Assembly: GCA_017624645.1 (NCBI GenBank)
Contig: JAGAMQ010000002.1
Coordinates: 1-7,460, forward strand
Direction: 5' to 3'
From: Oscillospiraceae bacterium
Lineage (GTDB): Bacteria; Bacillota; Clostridia; Oscillospirales; Oscillospiraceae
Length of the DNA stretch: 7,460 bases
The translations under genes and the position numbers were made by a program. The notes under the pieces were generated by a model. That model had not been told where the DNA came from, did not search any database, and saw nothing but the letters and a program-made list of their open reading frames with translations. This document shows positions 5,221 to 7,460 of this stretch, piece by piece (within the stretch, counting starts at the first letter, position 1; each line of letters begins with the position of its first letter).

Positions 5221-5583
5221 ATGGGGAGTACAAAAAATCAATTAAGGGAAGACAGCATTACATTTGCCCTTACCGTTTCTGATTTGTGCGATAGTATAAA
5301 GGGGTGCTCCATTTTTACGAATCAGCTGTTGCGGGCATCTTCCTCCATCGGAGCCAACCTGCACGAAGCAAGATATGCCCAAAGCCGGGCAGATTTTATC
5401 AGCAAGCTGGAAATCGCCTTGAAGGAAAGCTTCGAGACAGACTATTGGCTGGAGCTTTTATTTAGAAAAAACAAGCTTTCTGAGGAACAATACAGGTATT
5501 TGCGCAGCCAATGCGGCTCTATTCGCCGCAGGCTGATCGCCTCTATCACCACAGCCAAGTCCCAAAAGGGAAAGGACAAATAA
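5221..5583 (+). CDS. Four-helix-bundle protein, 23S rRNA intervening-sequence protein family
   Basis: This 120-residue protein belongs to the four-helix-bundle family first named from proteins encoded in 23S rRNA intervening sequences (also called S23), which is related to the Avd accessory proteins of diversity-generating retroelements. The family-typical core is QLLRASSSIGANLHEA at 35-50, followed by AQSRADFISKLEIALKES at 53-70 and ETDYWLELL at 72-80. Four helices are predicted at about 8-29, 31-53, 55-84 and 86-113, ahead of a lysine-rich tail that may touch nucleic acid. The molecular role of the family is not established; basic oligomeric bundles suggest RNA or DNA binding. The ATG at 5221 is chosen because AAAAGGAG sits 8 bases upstream. 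The frame stays open back through the hairpin array to a TTG at 5047, but that part looks like translated hairpins. No rRNA surrounds the gene, unlike the classical setting. Its base composition is more AT-rich than the flanking genes, suggesting separate origin. Confidence 0.9.
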   Translation: MGSTKNQLREDSITFALTVSDLCDSIKGCSIFTNQLLRASSSIGANLHEARYAQSRADFISKLEIALKESFETDYWLELLFRKNKLSEEQYRYLRSQCGSIRRRLIASITTAKSQKGKDK

Positions 5584-5594
5584 GGACAAAAACT

Positions 5595-6011
5595 ATGGAC
5601 AATTATTTTCAAATGGATTTCACCCCGGCGCAGGTGAACGCCATCTCCAATCTTGGCCTTGCCCATGTGGGCGACGGCGCTTATGAGCTGATGTGCCGCG
5701 CTTACCTGTGCAAAAAAGGGGATCAAACGGTGCTGATGCTCCACCGGGACACGGTGCAGCTGGTCAAAGCCCCCACACAGGCAAAATTTGCCCAGCTTTT
5801 GCAGCCCCATTTGACCCAGCAGGAGCAAGACTTTTTCCGCCGGGGCAAAAACGCCCACACCCACGCCGCCCCTAAGGCTGCCACCCGCCGGGAATATGCC
5901 TTGGCTACGGGACTGGAAACCCTCTTCGGGGCGCTGTATCTCATGGGCAGCACGGAACGGCTCAACGAACTGTTCCAGATCATTATCGAGGAGATCGAGC
6001 ATGGCATTTGA
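5595..6011 (+). CDS. mrnC: Mini-ribonuclease III
   Basis: Mini-III is an RNase III-like enzyme without a double-stranded-RNA-binding domain. In Bacillus subtilis it trims the ends of 23S rRNA within the pre-50S particle, helped by protein L3. The 138-residue product matches the family length and consists of the catalytic domain alone. Visible motifs are LGLAHVGDGAYE (20-31), with catalytic Asp27, RRGKNAH (82-88) and ATGLETLFGALYL (104-116), with metal-binding Glu108. The start at 5595 follows AAGGA at 8 bases' distance and begins 11 bases after the four-helix-bundle stop codon; in-frame codons further upstream belong to the neighbouring gene. Its end overlaps the start of rqcH by 11 bases, suggesting translational coupling. 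In many Firmicutes mrnC follows cysS; here glgB and the hairpin element lie upstream instead. Confidence 0.93.
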   Translation: MDNYFQMDFTPAQVNAISNLGLAHVGDGAYELMCRAYLCKKGDQTVLMLHRDTVQLVKAPTQAKFAQLLQPHLTQQEQDFFRRGKNAHTHAAPKAATRREYALATGLETLFGALYLMGSTERLNELFQIIIEEIEHGI

Positions 6012-7460
6012 CGCATTTTTTCTCACGGCGGTGCTCCGGGAGCTTGGGGAACTGGCTTTGTGCGCAAGGGTAGAGAAAATTCACCAGCCCAGGCGGGACA
6101 CGGTGATCCTGCACCTGCGGTGCGAAACCGGCAGACAAAAGCTGCTTATCGCCGCCAACCCCGCCAACCCCCGGCTGCATCTGACCCAAGCCAATCCGGA
6201 AAATCCTCCGGAGCCGCCTATGTTCTGTATGCTCCTGCGCAAGCATCTTTCCGGGGCAAGACTGACAGCGATCTCCCAGCCGCCCATGGAGCGGATGGCA
6301 GAATTTACCTTTGCCTGCACCGACGAAATGGGCTTTCCCGTTGAAAAGAAACTCATTGCGGAGCTGATGGGCAGAACCTGCAATTTGTACCTTGTCGGCC
6401 CCGAGGGACGGATCTTGGACTGCCTGCGCCGGGTGGGACTGGACGAAACCTCCAAGCGCCCTGCCTTGCCGGGACTTAACTACCAGTACCCGGACCCCGT
6501 GGAAAAGCAGAATCCCTCCACTTTGGAGAAAGAAGATTATGTAAACCTTCTTGCTGCGCCGGGTGCCGACCTGCTGGCCCAGCGGCTGATGGATACCTTG
6601 GGCGGTCTTTCTCCCTTGGTGTGCCGGGAGGCAGCACTCTTTGCCGCCGGGGACACCGATGCCCGGGTGGAAGCTTTGCAGATCGGCGATACTGCCGACA
6701 AGCTGTACCTGTTCTTTCGAGAGCATCTGAACCACAGCGCCCCCTACTACTATGCCGCTCCCGACGGCACGCCCCGGCAGTTTGCTTTCTGCCCCATCCG
6801 GCAATATGGAGAGTTCTCCCAAGGTGAATCCTTTGCCCAACTTCTGGACAGCTTCTACACCCTCCGGGACCGGAAGGACGCCATAAAGCAAAAGAGCCAG
6901 TCGGTGCGCAAGACCGTGAGCAATCTCTGCTCCCGTCTGCGCCGGAAGATGGAGGTGCAGAAAAAGGAGCTTACCGCCACCTATGACCGGGAACGGCTGC
7001 GCCAGCTGGGGGATATCCTCACCGCCAACCTTCACCGGATCACCAAGGGGCAGACCGCGGTGGAGGCGGAGGATTTCTATGACGAGGAAATGAAGACCGT
7101 TTCCATCCCCCTGTCCCCCTTGCTGTCCCCTCAGCAAAACGCGGCGAAATATTATAAGGATTACACCCGCATGAAAAACGCGGAAAGGGAGCTGACCCGC
7201 CAGCTGGAGCTGGGGCAGGAGGAGCTTACCTATCTTCTGAGCGTTTTGGAGGAATTAAACCGTGCCGACACGGATCAGGCGTTGGAAGAGATCCGGCAGG
7301 AGCTGCAACAGGGCGGCTATCTGCGGCAGGATCCCGCCCGGCGGCGGGTAAAGCAGGGAAAGCTTTCCCCCATGCGTTTTGAATCCACCGACGGCTACCC
7401 CATCTATGTGGGCAGAAACAACCGGCAGAACGAGGAACTGACCTTCCGCCTTGCCCGGAA
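6001..7460 (+). CDS. rqcH: RqcH / NFACT family ribosome quality-control protein (3' end outside window)
   Basis: RqcH binds 50S subunits obstructed by peptidyl-tRNA and recruits tRNA-Ala to add C-terminal alanine tails that mark the chain for degradation. It has also been called FbpA for fibronectin binding in some species. The frame is open from the ATG at 6001 to the window end, giving 486 residues of about 570-590 expected. Visible parts are the NFACT-N domain (MAFDAFFLTAVLREL at the start, ANPANPRLHLT near 53-63), a charged, probably coiled-coil middle (about 290-440) and the start of NFACT-R (GYPIYVGRNNRQNEELTF at 465-482). The residues matching the reported B. subtilis Asp97-Arg98 pair read Glu97-Arg98. 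The ribosome binding site GAGGAG (5988-5993) lies inside the end of mrnC, 7 bases before the ATG. The two genes overlap by 11 bases and are probably co-transcribed. Confidence 0.93.
   Translation, partial: MAFDAFFLTAVLRELGELALCARVEKIHQPRRDTVILHLRCETGRQKLLIAANPANPRLHLTQANPENPPEPPMFCMLLRKHLSGARLTAISQPPMERMAEFTFACTDEMGFPVEKKLIAELMGRTCNLYLVGPEGRILDCLRRVGLDETSKRPALPGLNYQYPDPVEKQNPSTLEKEDYVNLLAAPGADLLAQRLMDTLGGLSPLVCREAALFAAGDTDARVEALQIGDTADKLYLFFREHLNHSAPYYYAAPDGTPRQFAFCPIRQYGEFSQGESFAQLLDSFYTLRDRKDAIKQKSQSVRKTVSNLCSRLRRKMEVQKKELTATYDRERLRQLGDILTANLHRITKGQTAVEAEDFYDEEMKTVSIPLSPLLSPQQNAAKYYKDYTRMKNAERELTRQLELGQEELTYLLSVLEELNRADTDQALEEIRQELQQGGYLRQDPARRRVKQGKLSPMRFESTDGYPIYVGRNNRQNEELTFRLAR

Noticed and set aside
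5983..7137. 384-codon open frame on the minus strand
   Set aside because: It is antisense to rqcH, which is clearly identified by its NFACT domains; no start signal or family match is visible.

Overview
The window looks like chromosomal DNA from a Clostridia-type Firmicute, most likely a gut Oscillospiraceae/Ruminococcaceae relative. This rests on the GC-rich coding regions, strong AGGAGG-type ribosome binding sites, sigma-A-like promoters with 17-bp spacers, a Firmicute-type Pgi, Mini-ribonuclease III and a bacterial RqcH (NFACT) gene. The genus assignment is inference, since there is no rRNA marker here.

Layout: (1) Bases 1-774 hold the C-terminal nucleotide-binding domain of an ABC exporter, closed by a hairpin terminator. 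(2) Bases 775-1044 are non-coding: that terminator, a GC-rich MITE-like hairpin repeat with imperfect inverted ends (about 848-986), and a terminator serving the minus-strand gene on the other side. (3) On the minus strand, pgi (2868-1564) is followed by a 135-residue orphan P-loop protein (1452-1045), which has its own promoter flanked by a pair of dyad-symmetric sites. (4) Between pgi and glgB lie two back-to-back promoters, which fix both start codons. (5) glgB (3042-5018) encodes a glycogen branching enzyme that resembles the eukaryotic/Bacteroides kind more than the classical bacterial kind. (6) A hairpin array begins inside the last codons of glgB (5010-5202). (7) A short four-helix-bundle gene of the 23S rRNA intervening-sequence protein family follows (5221-5583). 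(8) Then come mrnC (5595-6011) and rqcH (6001 to the window end), overlapping by 11 bases.

The metabolic part pairs glucose-6-phosphate isomerisation with glycogen branching from one divergent promoter region. The right-hand part is RNA and ribosome related: Mini-III matures 23S rRNA and RqcH adds C-terminal alanine tails on stalled 50S subunits.

The standout feature is the 193-bp array at 5010-5202. It has eight different perfect stem-loops, separated by four copies of TCGATAT in the left half and four copies of the reverse complement ATATCGA in the right half. It leads directly into the four-helix-bundle gene. The mirrored spacers allow a nested ladder of helices with hairpins on both sides. 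I see no reason in glgB, mrnC or rqcH for this structure, and it looks like an inserted RNA-structured element with its own protein gene.
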